A DNA stretch of 64,000 bases from Deroplatys truncata (Eukaryota > Arthropoda > Insecta > Mantodea > Mantidae). Below the pieces are notes generated by a model. It ran no database searches. It was not told where the DNA came from and worked only from the letters and a program-made list of their open reading frames with translations. Positions 60,301 to 64,000 of the stretch are shown here, in pieces (the first letter of the stretch is position 1; each line of letters starts with the position of its first letter). The translations under genes and the position numbers were made by a program. The stretch lies in the NCBI GenBank assembly GCA_030765065.1, contig CM060989.1, positions 35,269,501 through 35,333,500 on the forward strand, in the 5' to 3' direction.

Positions 60301-62747
60301 AACTATTCTTATTAAATCTTATTTTTATATCTGCTACATTTTAATTCAAATAAATCTTTCTAAAACAGCTGCATTATACATTTTATTATAAATACAAAGA
60401 AAACAGCAATAGTCAAATATTTAAGAACTGGAAACTATATGCTGGCCTTAAAATTCCATATTATTTCCATCATTCTTTGATGAAGGCATACAAAAACTGG
60501 TTTACCATTACAAGTGCCTGAATAACGGCAGTGACTATGTGGAAAAGTAGTGTGAGGTAATGAATGATAATAAAGTATTTGGAAAATAATGTTCTGTTAT
60601 TTTTTAAAAAATTATCAATACTTACTTTAAAAACACATCTCGTACATAACCTCTTTTGTCATGTGTACTCTTGGTGGTCACTTCAGACCCATCAAATTAG
60701 TTCAACTGTTTCACACTCTCTTGCGATTGGCTGCTGTTTATGTTTCCGTCATAGTAAATGACAACATATCAACTTAAGTTTATGCTAAGCTTTACATCGT
60801 TATTATGATGATTAATTTTCATTGTGAATGGCCCCTTAACCTGGCAGATGTTATCACAAAATAAAACATTTTGTTTTAAAATAAGAGTTGAAGTTTTCTG
60901 ATAGTATAATAACTGTAAAATTTCTCAGGCTTCTAGCCACATAAATAGTTAGTTTGAAACTGACGTCTTAGAGTGTTCATCATCATCTTCACGATAAACT
61001 GATGGAAATTAAAGCCTGGATCTCCACATTTATAGTCCCAGAGAAAAGCTGAAGTCTCATGTGTTGACATGAAGCAGTTTGGGTGACTGAGATATGGGTA
61101 CAGACCTGGTAGGAAACTGTTTATAGCATTTGTGTACCTCTGATATTTTGTGTTTGAGTAGAAAACTTTTTATACACACATTATATTTTTCTAAAAACTT
61201 TGGATCATGAAAAGATTCAGTTATTCTTAAAGTTACTCAACGTTCACGAAGAATACGCCATGAAATGGATATCATTGCTACATTCTACTTACCTTAAAAT
61301 ATGGACTGAAGGATGCAAGCACATTCCTATGTGCTGGGAACTTAACACCATCGACAGATAAAGTTACATCACAAAAATGCCCTTCTTTTCTCAGTTCATT
61401 CAATCCCAAAAGCACCTGCAAGACAAAAAGTTTTAAATACTTCTGTACACTATAATCCAAGCAAATGATTTTTATCAATGAAATGTTACCCCAAATAAGT
61501 CCAAATAGAACTATAATGATGCTAGGCAATGAAAACCACATAATTTCTTCAGTCAACGCAGAAAGAAATTTATGTATAATCTGTTCGAGAACACATACTT
61601 CACATTGCACTACACCGCTAATAGTGTAAATGAAAGATTCACATCTCCCAAGCTCTTTCATTTGTGCTGAAAATCTATGTTTAGCAAGCACCATAGTTAA
61701 CACGCTTAGATTAACATCTTGTAATACTGAATATCCTATTTCAATGTGTAACTGTTGTGTGTTCATTATTACATTCATTCATAAAGGTACATATGCAATG
61801 CTCATAGTAAAAACTATTATGATATAACATCTTAAGCATAATACAAACATTATGCTTAAACTGACTTGGAATTGCAAGTATTTCTTATATATACACCTTA
61901 TCCTCGAGACCACATACAAGGCTTTCTGAATTTAGACAACTATTGTTTTAAGTTATATAATACCTGTAAAGTTCATTAGCAATTTTAATTAAATGAATTA
62001 CCTCCCAACACCGGTTCCATCTTAGGTGATACTTGAGTTCTTTTCTCATATGTACAGATTATACAGCACCTACTTCAGTTTCAGTTCATACTTAGGCTTT
62101 AAAACAAGGAGACAGTGGTTCTTATTTCATAAAACTACCAGAACTGTATTCTAGTTCAATTCATACAACTGAACTCAGTAGGAGTTAACAAAATTTAAGA
62201 TAGAATAACACTTATAATATTACACTGTCTCTTTCGTTGCAGAACAAACCGTCATTAGGATAGTAGTTAGCCATAATCAGTTACAAAGCTTGCACTATCG
62301 AGCAAAAATTGCAACAACTGTCTAAGATTTTTATATATGACTTTTTAAATCAATTACTTGCTTCATCTGCATAAGTTATAATAATGGTGTTTACGAGGTT
62401 TTCATTGACTACCATCGATATATTGCACACAACGTTAGGTCTGGTTACCTCCTAACCTTGTATACAGACAGGTATTGGGACGAATGCAACACATTTATGA
62501 AATCATGTTTATAAAAGCACTGTTTCCCCTTCTCTATTTTTATACAATAAAATAAGTTTACCTCCTGAGGATGCGAGGTCTCCACAAATTTATACTCATC
62601 AGCCGAGGGACCTTCCGGTGTGTCCCCGGCTGAGCTAGAATCGCTTTCAATGCTTGGTTTGCGTTGGCGACTATTATATGGTAATCTATTTGTTGGCACG
62701 CTATTGTCCCCCCCTAAAATTGATTGGCCTATGGGTTTCAATAGCAT
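32358..62747 (-). CDS. BTB-BACK-Kelch protein, KLHL24/6/35-like (complete coding region, 11 exons)
   Basis: Joining the 11 exons gives 1866 nt, 621 residues plus stop, close to the roughly 600-620 of the KLHL24/KLHL6 group. Layout: unstructured Ser/Pro-rich N-terminus (1-62), BTB (about 70-180), BACK (about 185-300), six kelch repeats (about 325-610), each with a GG pair and mostly ERYDP-type strands. Family knowledge: BTB-BACK pairs with CUL3 and kelch blades bind the substrate to be ubiquitinated, in the cytosol. Closest features to KLHL24: SPECW-L-EEAKMFHLL, SPRTKHRNSAG, ECYDPV and VTSPAVV in matching positions. Introns are 1.1-4.7 kb except intron 7 (105 nt). KLHL20/diablo is less similar. 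Exact orthology is unproven. Confidence 0.9.
32653..33931 (-). mobile_element. Mariner-like element M4, full length, broken ORF
   Basis: 1279 bp, TA-flanked, inverted ends CGAGGGCTGTCCTAGAAGTA and complement. The minus-strand transposase starts at 33755 (MDKTGHRYAIQYFHLKGLS) with an HTH containing GLADIVGISKNAVHHIL. After a frameshift it continues with TMDETWVYHFTPETKEQSKQ (about 33290), and the C-terminus with NNEEVEFAV and LKGDYVEK ends at about 32718. Same family as M1. It lies in intron 10 of the kelch gene. Confidence 0.92.
33932..34740. other. Intron 10 sequence, partly repeat-like
   Basis: Around 34590-34625 is a CAGAACTGGTTTTGAAG / TTCATCATCAGCTGACTGCG block, also present at 52018-52060. 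It looks like a shared retroelement end, type unknown. The rest is unrecognised. Confidence 0.4.
34745..35511 (-). mobile_element. Mariner fragment M5, one end only
   Basis: The right end (TACTTATTGAACTGCCCTCA followed by TA) resembles M1/M4. The minus strand reads a decayed core with KKAKTVPLARKTMATIFWDV and a preceding Asp-containing block. The left end is missing, cut by an unrelated repeat near 34740. Confidence 0.65.
35629..35736 (-). CDS. Kelch gene, coding exon 10 (kelch 5)
   Basis: 108 nt, phase 1 in and out. It encodes GWHASTENTNKVERYDVQTN and WEFKASMCERRYRPG. Acceptor TTTGTTTCAG, donor GTAAGTGA. A LINE fragment starts about 30 nt upstream of the acceptor. Confidence 0.92.
35765..36720 (+). 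mobile_element. LINE family D 3' fragment
   Basis: The plus strand encodes the RT thumb and C-terminus: EAKMLYGAEIWGIEEGW, KIILGLPRASPNGVAQMELG and KYWLRIKELE. In broken frames a Cys/His knuckle CPICNSKF...LECEG follows. Related copies are at 39230-39500, 40780-41410 and 56490-57430. It starts about 30 nt from the acceptor of kelch exon 10. Confidence 0.8.
36823..36853. repeat. (CTAC)n/(CTAT)n microsatellite
   Basis: Tetranucleotide repeats between a LINE tail and a mariner end. Confidence 0.85.
36869..38045 (-). mobile_element. Mariner-like element M6, decayed
   Basis: TA-flanked; ends contain TGACAAAAAAAATAATGGGA and, on the right, the complement of TGATAAAAAAAATAACAGGA. Minus-strand pieces: ENRRITIKEVADR (HTH), LLMHLLTPQCLF, MLPQPPYLPDMVPCNFFLFP (last Asp region, with PCNF where PCDF is expected) and FATIDEIKTIAEG. 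The final catalytic Asp appears replaced by Asn. Confidence 0.8.
38046..39229. other. Intron 9 sequence, nothing recognised
   Basis: AT-rich, without repeat ends or conserved coding. Confidence 0.45.
39230..39500 (+). mobile_element. LINE family D C-terminal remnant
   Basis: A decayed plus-strand frame reads NICPLCGQE then DANCILFKYKDTKI, aligning to the CPICGEREDLEHIVFDC knuckle of the copy at 56490-57430. Confidence 0.5.
39622..39768 (-). CDS. Kelch gene, coding exon 9 (kelch 4)
   Basis: 147 nt, phase 1 in and out. It encodes GAVLEDGDGIELVQRYDP, NTWTELAPMLIPRSGSAACV and DGYIYVVG. The GG pair of the next blade is split across the exon 9/10 junction. Acceptor ATTTATAG, donor GTATGT. Confidence 0.92.
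39931..40807 (+). mobile_element. Mariner-like element M7, internally deleted
   Basis: Ends GAAGTCTGTTCACAAAATTC and, on the right, the complement of GAGGTTCAAAAAATTACG, with TA flanks. The plus strand begins MAELEEQRVCIKFCVKLKNT (about 40127), breaks, loses the middle, then resumes at HHDNAPTHSSLL, MLPHPPYSPDLAP and FATIDEIKEN to CGGEYFEGDYAQ. About 400 bp of the centre, including the first Asp, are missing. Confidence 0.85.
40780..41410 (+). mobile_element. LINE family D 3' fragment
   Basis: It begins at the edge of M7. The plus strand reads FWKEVRLIVEDTEIQEMW, TYVDICDQ, SLAWMRPGALF and FHCLMECEKVKKME, and ends in an AATAAA-rich tail near 41400. Confidence 0.7.
41811..42230. repeat. TTAACA-rich MITE-like sequence
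   Basis: GGTTTCATCAACTGATGTTA begins a run of TTAACA/TGTTAA motifs like 193-360. It directly precedes a Harbinger-type coding relic and may be part of that element. Confidence 0.4.
42231..42520 (+). mobile_element. Harbinger Myb-like accessory ORF relic
   Basis: In broken frames the plus strand reads LRCFKTGGGQYIE then TKVDENVLSLINQADPKV. The FKTGGG motif followed by an acidic, helix-like segment is characteristic of the Myb/SANT-type proteins encoded by PIF/Harbinger transposons in insects. No transposase is seen nearby. Confidence 0.45.
42521..43128. other. Intron 8 sequence, nothing recognised
   Basis: AT-rich; no conserved coding or transposon ends. Confidence 0.45.
43129..44068 (-). 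mobile_element. Mariner-like element M8, internally deleted
   Basis: 940 bp with inverted ends TGAGGGTCATCCAGAAACTA and the near complement, TA flanks. The minus strand encodes METINADQYCQTLHKLRRAI, LLHDNARPHTA (second Asp) and FNHPPYSPDLP before a shift. Upstream pieces with the SETEAQ-like and DETW region are decayed, and the HTH-coding part is deleted. Confidence 0.85.
44299..44475 (-). CDS. Kelch gene, coding exon 8 (kelch 3)
   Basis: 177 nt, phase 1 in and out. It encodes GLAMLDGSVYAVGGWEGSFR, SVERYDPDTNSWHLIASMKM and VTSPAVVAHDGMLYVTG. The VTSPAVV stretch matches the VSSPAV position of KLHL24. Donor GTTAGTAG. Confidence 0.92.
44581..44735 (-). CDS. Kelch gene, coding exon 7 (kelch 2)
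   Basis: 155 nt, phase 2 in and phase 1 out. It encodes KHGLVASGKNTLYLAGGEFP, MWRYDPVLDLWQEMAPM and LIPRSEL. The acceptor TTTTATAG is preceded, 26 nt upstream of the exon, by the edge of a family A repeat. The donor G|GTAATT starts the 105-nt intron. Confidence 0.92.
44757..45581 (+). repeat. Family A repeat, full-length copy
   Basis: It runs from TCGGATGTGTTACATTCACA/TGACTTTCTCTAC to GGCAGAGAAACTAAAA, with all internal blocks in order. Its left edge is 26 nt from kelch exon 7, and the next copy follows almost directly. Confidence 0.8.
45583..47385 (+). repeat. Family A repeat split by a 950-bp insertion
   Basis: The left half spans 45583-46000 and the right half 46945-47385, in the same orientation. 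The halves join correctly when compared with 44757-45581. Confidence 0.72.
46000..46945. mobile_element. Unidentified insertion inside family A
   Basis: Sequence absent from other family A copies. AGATT flanks both sides and may be a target duplication. It contains AATAAAAGAATCTCACAGC and ACAACCCTGCAAAG but no coding. A solo LTR or part of one is possible. Confidence 0.45.
47512..47624 (-). CDS. Kelch gene, coding exon 6 (kelch 1)
   Basis: 113 nt, ending in phase 2. It encodes VIVAVGGEDDKVVLRSVECY and DPVSHQWHTLACLPFAV, the first kelch blade with its GG pair and distal Trp. Acceptor TTTTCAG, donor GTGAGAAT. Confidence 0.9.
47800..49130 (-). mobile_element. Mariner-like element M9, best-preserved copy
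   Basis: 1331 bp, TA-flanked, 29-bp ends beginning C(A/G)AGGTGTGATCAAAAAG. The minus-strand transposase runs from 48924 (MSDYEEQRMNIQFCFKLGKT) to 47862 (GDYFEGGSAD). It has the HTH (RRITIRELADSLGLSFGSV), GDETWIYGYDPE, HHDNAPAHKALSV and PHPTYSPDLAPADCFLF. The last two Asp are 34 residues apart, as in DD34D mariners. A shift near 48733, a second near 48510 and an in-frame TAA near 48238 break it. Confidence 0.93.
49131..49529. other. Intron 5 sequence, nothing recognised
   Basis: No repeat ends or conserved coding. Confidence 0.4.
49530..49850 (+). mobile_element. Mariner transposase N-terminal relic
   Basis: The plus strand reads PRSGHPPVRDKNVQIVSVLV, ETDRNITIRE, then (after a shift) VPLTVLHILKDYLKMRNIAS and KWVPYELM. 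This is the HTH-containing part of a mariner transposase, of a different family from the others here. No ends were found. Confidence 0.6.
49851..51055. other. Intron 5 sequence with minor repeats
   Basis: A (GTT)n tract lies at 50983-51013, and a CTGGATAA/TGAATATGGA stretch near 50690 resembles 39880-39920. Otherwise unrecognised. Confidence 0.4.
51060..51900 (-). mobile_element. LINE RNase H domain fragment
   Basis: On the minus strand, broken frames read HYDGELTAIKAALQNILY, KIVILSDSKSAIDGI and HVTLQWIPARVGLLGSEHAN. An open segment then holds a Cys/His tail (CLPSPKCTLCEDD, LTKCKGL). DSKSAI and GSEHAN are RNase H motifs of Jockey-like LINEs. Confidence 0.75.
52332..52529 (-). CDS. Kelch gene, coding exon 5 (BACK end and linker)
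   Basis: 198 nt, residues 262-327, phase 0. It encodes VLEHVRLPLLSPYFL, VRQSPECWHLVEEAKMFHLL and SPRTKHRNSAG, the BACK end and the linker typical of the KLHL24 group. The acceptor (TATGTTAAG) has a poor pyrimidine tract, but frame and homology support it. Confidence 0.9.
52629..53570 (+). repeat. Family A repeat, full-length copy with (CA)n
   Basis: It runs from TCTGATGTGTTACACTCACA/TGACTTTCTCTAC to GTAGTAGAGAAAGTAAAA. A (CA)n/(CAGA)n tract lies at 53357-53433. It is the best reference copy in the window; its left edge is 100 nt from kelch exon 5. Confidence 0.82.
53690..53890. repeat. Retroelement-end-like sequence with hairpin
   Basis: AAAATAGAGAGTTGAG (about 53763) and its complement CTCAACTCTCTATTTT (about 53873) flank GAACGCGTTTCGGGAGACGG. 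This is the style of sequence at the ends of Penelope-like and related elements. No coding is linked to it. Confidence 0.4.
53891..54296. other. Intron 4 sequence, nothing recognised
   Basis: AT-rich. Confidence 0.4.
54297..54505 (+). repeat. tRNA-SINE family E, full copy
   Basis: The head CTCCATGGTCTAGGGGTACC contains an A-box-like part, and GGTTGTGGGTCCAAACC is a B-box-like part. The body includes CATGTGTCGTAGATTTA, TTTCCAGTCTTTCATG and ends near GTTTAAAAAGCATC. Confidence 0.8.
54506..55420. other. Intron 4 sequence, nothing recognised
   Basis: AT-rich, with only short chance ORFs. Confidence 0.4.
55425..55640 (-). repeat. tRNA-SINE family E, head-truncated
   Basis: The minus-strand body blocks match 55850-56110; the tRNA-like head is missing beyond the GATGGATTTTTTCAGGCG block. 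Confidence 0.78.
55850..56110 (-). repeat. tRNA-SINE family E, full copy
   Basis: Minus strand: CTCCATGCTAGCCACTAGTT, GGTCGCAGGTCCAAACCCGG (B-box-like), then the body to GAGCATCCATAAATAAAAC. It shows the complete head-body order of the family. Confidence 0.82.
56266..56437 (-). CDS. Kelch gene, coding exon 4 (BACK)
   Basis: 172 nt. Its first base completes the Lys codon split from exon 3. It encodes NFWEVGHGEEFLGLSAAKLV, SSDELQVEREETVFQAV and RWFNHNPEQRR, which is standard BACK sequence. Donor is GTGTGT. A LINE fragment begins about 60 nt upstream of the acceptor. Confidence 0.93.
56490..57430 (+). mobile_element. LINE family D 3' fragment, longest copy
   Basis: The plus strand reads ALIEMQRVGGKGVIMERALK, FQERSLKKNGW, FWKEARRRFEDIE. 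After a shift it reads YVDNSNKEQRESIAWVQAGV and CPICGEREDLEHIVFDCKGT (zinc-knuckle-like). It ends at AAATAAATAAATAAAA. It starts about 60 nt from the exon 4 acceptor. Confidence 0.8.
57222..57338. repeat. (ATT)n/(AAT)n/(ATC)n microsatellite
   Basis: Triplet repeats of changing phase in the 3' tail of the LINE D copy; the ATT and AAT blocks can pair as a hairpin. Confidence 0.9.
57563..59154 (+). mobile_element. Penelope-like element (RT + GIY-YIG), decayed
   Basis: Inverted repeats of about 50 bp (57563-57612 and 59106-59154; GTCCAGGTAATTTTACTTAA in the right one) flank it. From about 57620: LYAIPKIHKTDN and MRPIVNN. The open RT part at 57716-58339 has LVSFDVVAHFPSIP, SGLAIGNPLSPLLADLYM, YLNDIFAIVSEK and YLSFLDLKIM. 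A linker ORF follows at 58358-58675, then at about 58730 MKYIGKTKRNIEMR and HFRNIHQ, a GIY-YIG endonuclease relic. The RT YxDD motif is YLND, so a catalytic Asp is lost. The copy is 5'-truncated. Confidence 0.85.
59155..59577. other. Intron 3 sequence
   Basis: AT-rich; probably the continuation of the LINE fragment at 59578-59766 on the minus strand, without readable motifs. Confidence 0.35.
59578..59766 (-). mobile_element. Possible LINE endonuclease fragment
   Basis: The minus strand reads MRLGFWNCEG, SSFRERYINVKGC and NGDFNIRIGER. GDFN-RIGE is the hallmark of the apurinic-type endonuclease of non-LTR elements. It is short and decayed. Confidence 0.45.
59866..60167 (-). CDS. Kelch gene, coding exon 3 (BTB end, BACK start)
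   Basis: 302 nt, ending in phase 2. It starts AMFTNKLAESRQ and includes LLEYAYTS, SNVQSLLSAANLLQI, CLYLERHMDTSNCVGI and FAETHAC. This is the BTB C-terminus and the start of the 3-box/BACK helices that contact CUL3. Acceptor TTTCCAG, donor GTGAGT at 59865. Confidence 0.93.
60241..60475 (+). repeat. Family A repeat, left end
   Basis: TCTGATGTGATACATTCACA/TGACTTTCTCTACC to ATTCCATATTATTTCC, then it abruptly meets mariner sequence. The left edge is 74 nt from kelch exon 3. Confidence 0.78.
60473..60551 (+). mobile_element. Mariner 3' end fragment
   Basis: The plus strand reads FFDEGIQKLVYHYKCLNNGS and DYVEK then stop, the conserved C-terminus of a mariner transposase. It is fused to the broken edge of the family A copy. 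Confidence 0.7.
60560..61292. other. Intron 2 sequence with a MITE-like end
   Basis: TTTTCATTGTGAATGGCCCC at about 60820 resembles an inverted end of a DNA transposon; no partner end was established. The rest is unrecognised. Confidence 0.35.
61293..61415 (-). CDS. Kelch gene, coding exon 2 (BTB start)
   Basis: 123 nt, residues 63-103, phase 0 at both ends. It encodes LRKEGHFCDVTLSVDGVKFP and HRNVLASFSPYFK, the first half of the BTB fold including the conserved Asp and the HR-VL-S-YF core. Acceptor TCTTGCAG, donor GTAAGTAG. Confidence 0.93.
61416..62561 (-). other. Kelch gene intron 1
   Basis: 1146 nt. It contains the family C repeat at 62095-62200. No regulatory site could be supported. 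Confidence 0.8.
62095..62200. repeat. Short dispersed repeat (family C)
   Basis: It matches the reverse complement of 10600-10705; core AGAACTGTATTCTAGTTCA followed by TGAACTCAGTA. Confidence 0.6.
62562..62747 (-). CDS. Kelch gene, coding exon 1
   Basis: 186 nt, residues 1-62, starting MLLKPIGQSILGGDNSVP. The ATG at 62747 is the first in frame after an in-frame TAG about 38 nt upstream, so this start is well supported. The stretch KPSIESDSSSAGDTPEGPSA is polar, probably disordered and rich in possible phosphosites. Donor GTAAAC at 62561. Confidence 0.88.
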
Positions 62748-63051
62748 TGCCGAATTAATTTTCCTTCCCCACACTCGGTTACACTAACCAAAAAAAGATA
62801 AGTCCATATTGACAGCTTTATTAAGATTTTATTCCCAGTTTACAAGGTTTCTGTCGTATTATCTGTACTCGAAACATACTTCATAATTTGCAAACGCCGC
62901 TATCTTGGAATTGTTGTTCTCTTCTGTACAGTTTCATTATTTTGAATTGTCAAATACTAATTCGTTTCTGCTATTTGTCGGAAACGGAAATAACGCCCTA
63001 TAACGCCCTAAATCACAGAGAGTACCGTGACCAAAGAATGAAGGAAACATA
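62748..63051 (-). promoter_or_regulatory. Kelch gene 5' UTR and probable promoter side
   Basis: This sequence lies directly upstream of the start codon. It has GC-richer words (CGCCGCTATC-like) and a repeated AACGCCCTA at 62991-63010. No TATA box or initiator could be fixed; the call rests on position only. Confidence 0.35.
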
Positions 63052-63082
<31 letters not shown>

Positions 63083-63141
63083 CTTCTTCTTCTTCTTCTT
63101 CTTCTTCTTCTTCTTCTTCTTCTTCTTCTTCTTCTTCTTCC
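63052..63141. repeat. (TTC)n / (GAA)n tract, about 30 units
   Basis: A perfect triplet run of about 90 bp, 305-394 bp upstream of the kelch start codon. It reads GAA in the gene's direction. Confidence 0.97.
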
Positions 63142-63699
63142 TGAAACAACAATATTTTTGTAATTTATTTATGCAGATATTGCAATCGTTCTCAAATTCC
63201 TATTTGTTACCACTTTTCATTCAGTCAACCAAATGTGTTGACATCGCCGCCTGCTACAGTGATTATATTAGAAATAGGCTGATGGAGGCGCTCTTCCAAG
63301 CAAGTAGGCGGTTAGCTAATGGAAGCAGATGGTAGGCCTCATTTATGTATGAGATTCCGTGTCGCGCGACAAAGCAGAATCTATTTATGTGTGCGACGTG
63401 ACTGTCGTAGTCGTGCTGTGTACTGTTGGAGATTCAGCTTCTGCTAGCCCGTTTCCACATTTAGCTGACAGCTTTAGTATGGATCCCGTGCGTTGTACTA
63501 TTGCTACAAACTCTTGACAAAAATTGCGTTGGAGTGTACATCCGATGAGGGTCGTACGCAGAAAGAGCATTGGGATGGGGGGGGGGGGAGCTGAAACAGG
63601 AGTTGATCAAATACACATCAGTCATACGTTCATTCCGTGGTCATGTTTAGAGATTGATCCATGTGAGGGGATATCAACTGGGTCACTGAATAGGGTATA
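63142..63699. other. Upstream region, nothing certain
   Basis: Moderately CpG-containing, with a run of about 11 G at 63577-63588. No gene or RNA recognised; it may hold promoter elements. Confidence 0.35.
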
Positions 63700-63880
63700 T
63701 TCACTACATTAAGGATTTGCTGGATCACATGACCAACAAACTACTTTTTAAGTATTTATAGGACCAAAAGGTAAACAAGAGTAGACACACAGAGACCAAA
63801 CTTCCCAACTAGGACTCATACGCAATTAGGTGCGTTAACCACTAGACTACAGGGAGACAACTAGAGGAGGTCCCTTGTAA
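63700..63880 (-). repeat. tRNA-derived SINE (second family)
   Basis: The minus strand reads TCTCCCTGTAGTCTAGTGGT, TAACGCACCT and, further on, GTTTACCTTTTGGTCCTA, ending near TGACCAGC-type sequence. It matches 15395-15545. Confidence 0.68.
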
Positions 63881-63909
63881 CATAATACTTTGACTAAACG
63901 GGTGCGGAT

Positions 63910-64000
63910 AGTGTCGTCCTCCGTGGTCTAGGGGTATCAATCCCGGCGGAGGGCGATGGATTTTTTCGGGCGTAAAAATCCTTAGCATAGCTTCCTTCGG
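63910..64000 (+). repeat. tRNA-SINE family E, head-deleted copy running off the window
   Basis: The A-box part (CCTCCGTGGTCTAGGGGTA) joins directly to CCCGGCGGAGGGCGATGG and the body, so the anticodon and B-box part seen at 54297 is missing. Confidence 0.75.

Noticed and set aside
63052-63152. Long poly-Glu ORF on the minus strand
   Set aside because: It is only the translation of the (GAA)n repeat.
1-64000. CRISPR arrays, operons, riboswitches, phage or toxin-antitoxin systems
   Set aside because: All gene structure is eukaryotic (spliced), and no regular spacer array or operon was seen; tandem repeats present have only two copies or are microsatellites.

Overview
This window is nuclear DNA of an arthropod, most likely an insect with a large, transposon-rich genome. 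The evidence is GT/AG-split coding exons, introns of 1-5 kb, tRNA-derived SINEs, many TA-flanked mariner elements, non-LTR retrotransposon remains and a Penelope-like element. There is no operon structure, CRISPR array or other prokaryotic feature. I cannot name the species.

Two protein-coding genes are supported, both on the minus strand. The right half (32358-62747) is a complete coding region of a BTB-BACK-Kelch protein: 11 coding exons, 1866 nt including the stop, 621 residues. Every junction obeys GT/AG and keeps frame. It most resembles the KLHL24/KLHL6/KLHL35 group of CUL3 ubiquitin-ligase adaptors. The left end (528-4095) holds the first two coding exons of a TECPR2-like WD40/tectonin protein, which continues beyond base 1. 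The roughly 28 kb between them contains no convincing gene, apart from one uncertain small exon at 7150-7371.

Most of the rest is mobile DNA. I see at least ten mariner/Tc1-type copies or fragments, most with readable inverted ends and TA flanks and all with broken transposases. There are two fold-back IS630/Tc1-type elements, LINE fragments (four copies of one 3' end, plus RT and RNase H pieces), a Gypsy pol relic, and a Penelope-like RT/GIY-YIG element inside inverted repeats. I also see a Harbinger-type Myb-like ORF relic, three tRNA-SINE families, two MITE-like families, and an unclassified repeat ('family A') in about ten places.

Layout: 1-4.1 kb TECPR2-like 5' end with transposons in its intron; 4.1-8.6 kb LINE with a nested mariner, uncertain exon, fold-back element; 8.6-32.3 kb intergenic repeats; 32.4-62.7 kb kelch gene with transposon-filled introns; 62.7-64 kb upstream region with a (GAA)n tract and SINEs.

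I found no clearly new biological system. The most interesting signals are transposon edges lying within 26-100 nt of five splice acceptors of the kelch gene, the abundant family A repeat with head-to-tail copies, a 240-bp non-mariner module captured inside a mariner, and two different transposons whose ends are inverted copies of their own transposase 3' end.
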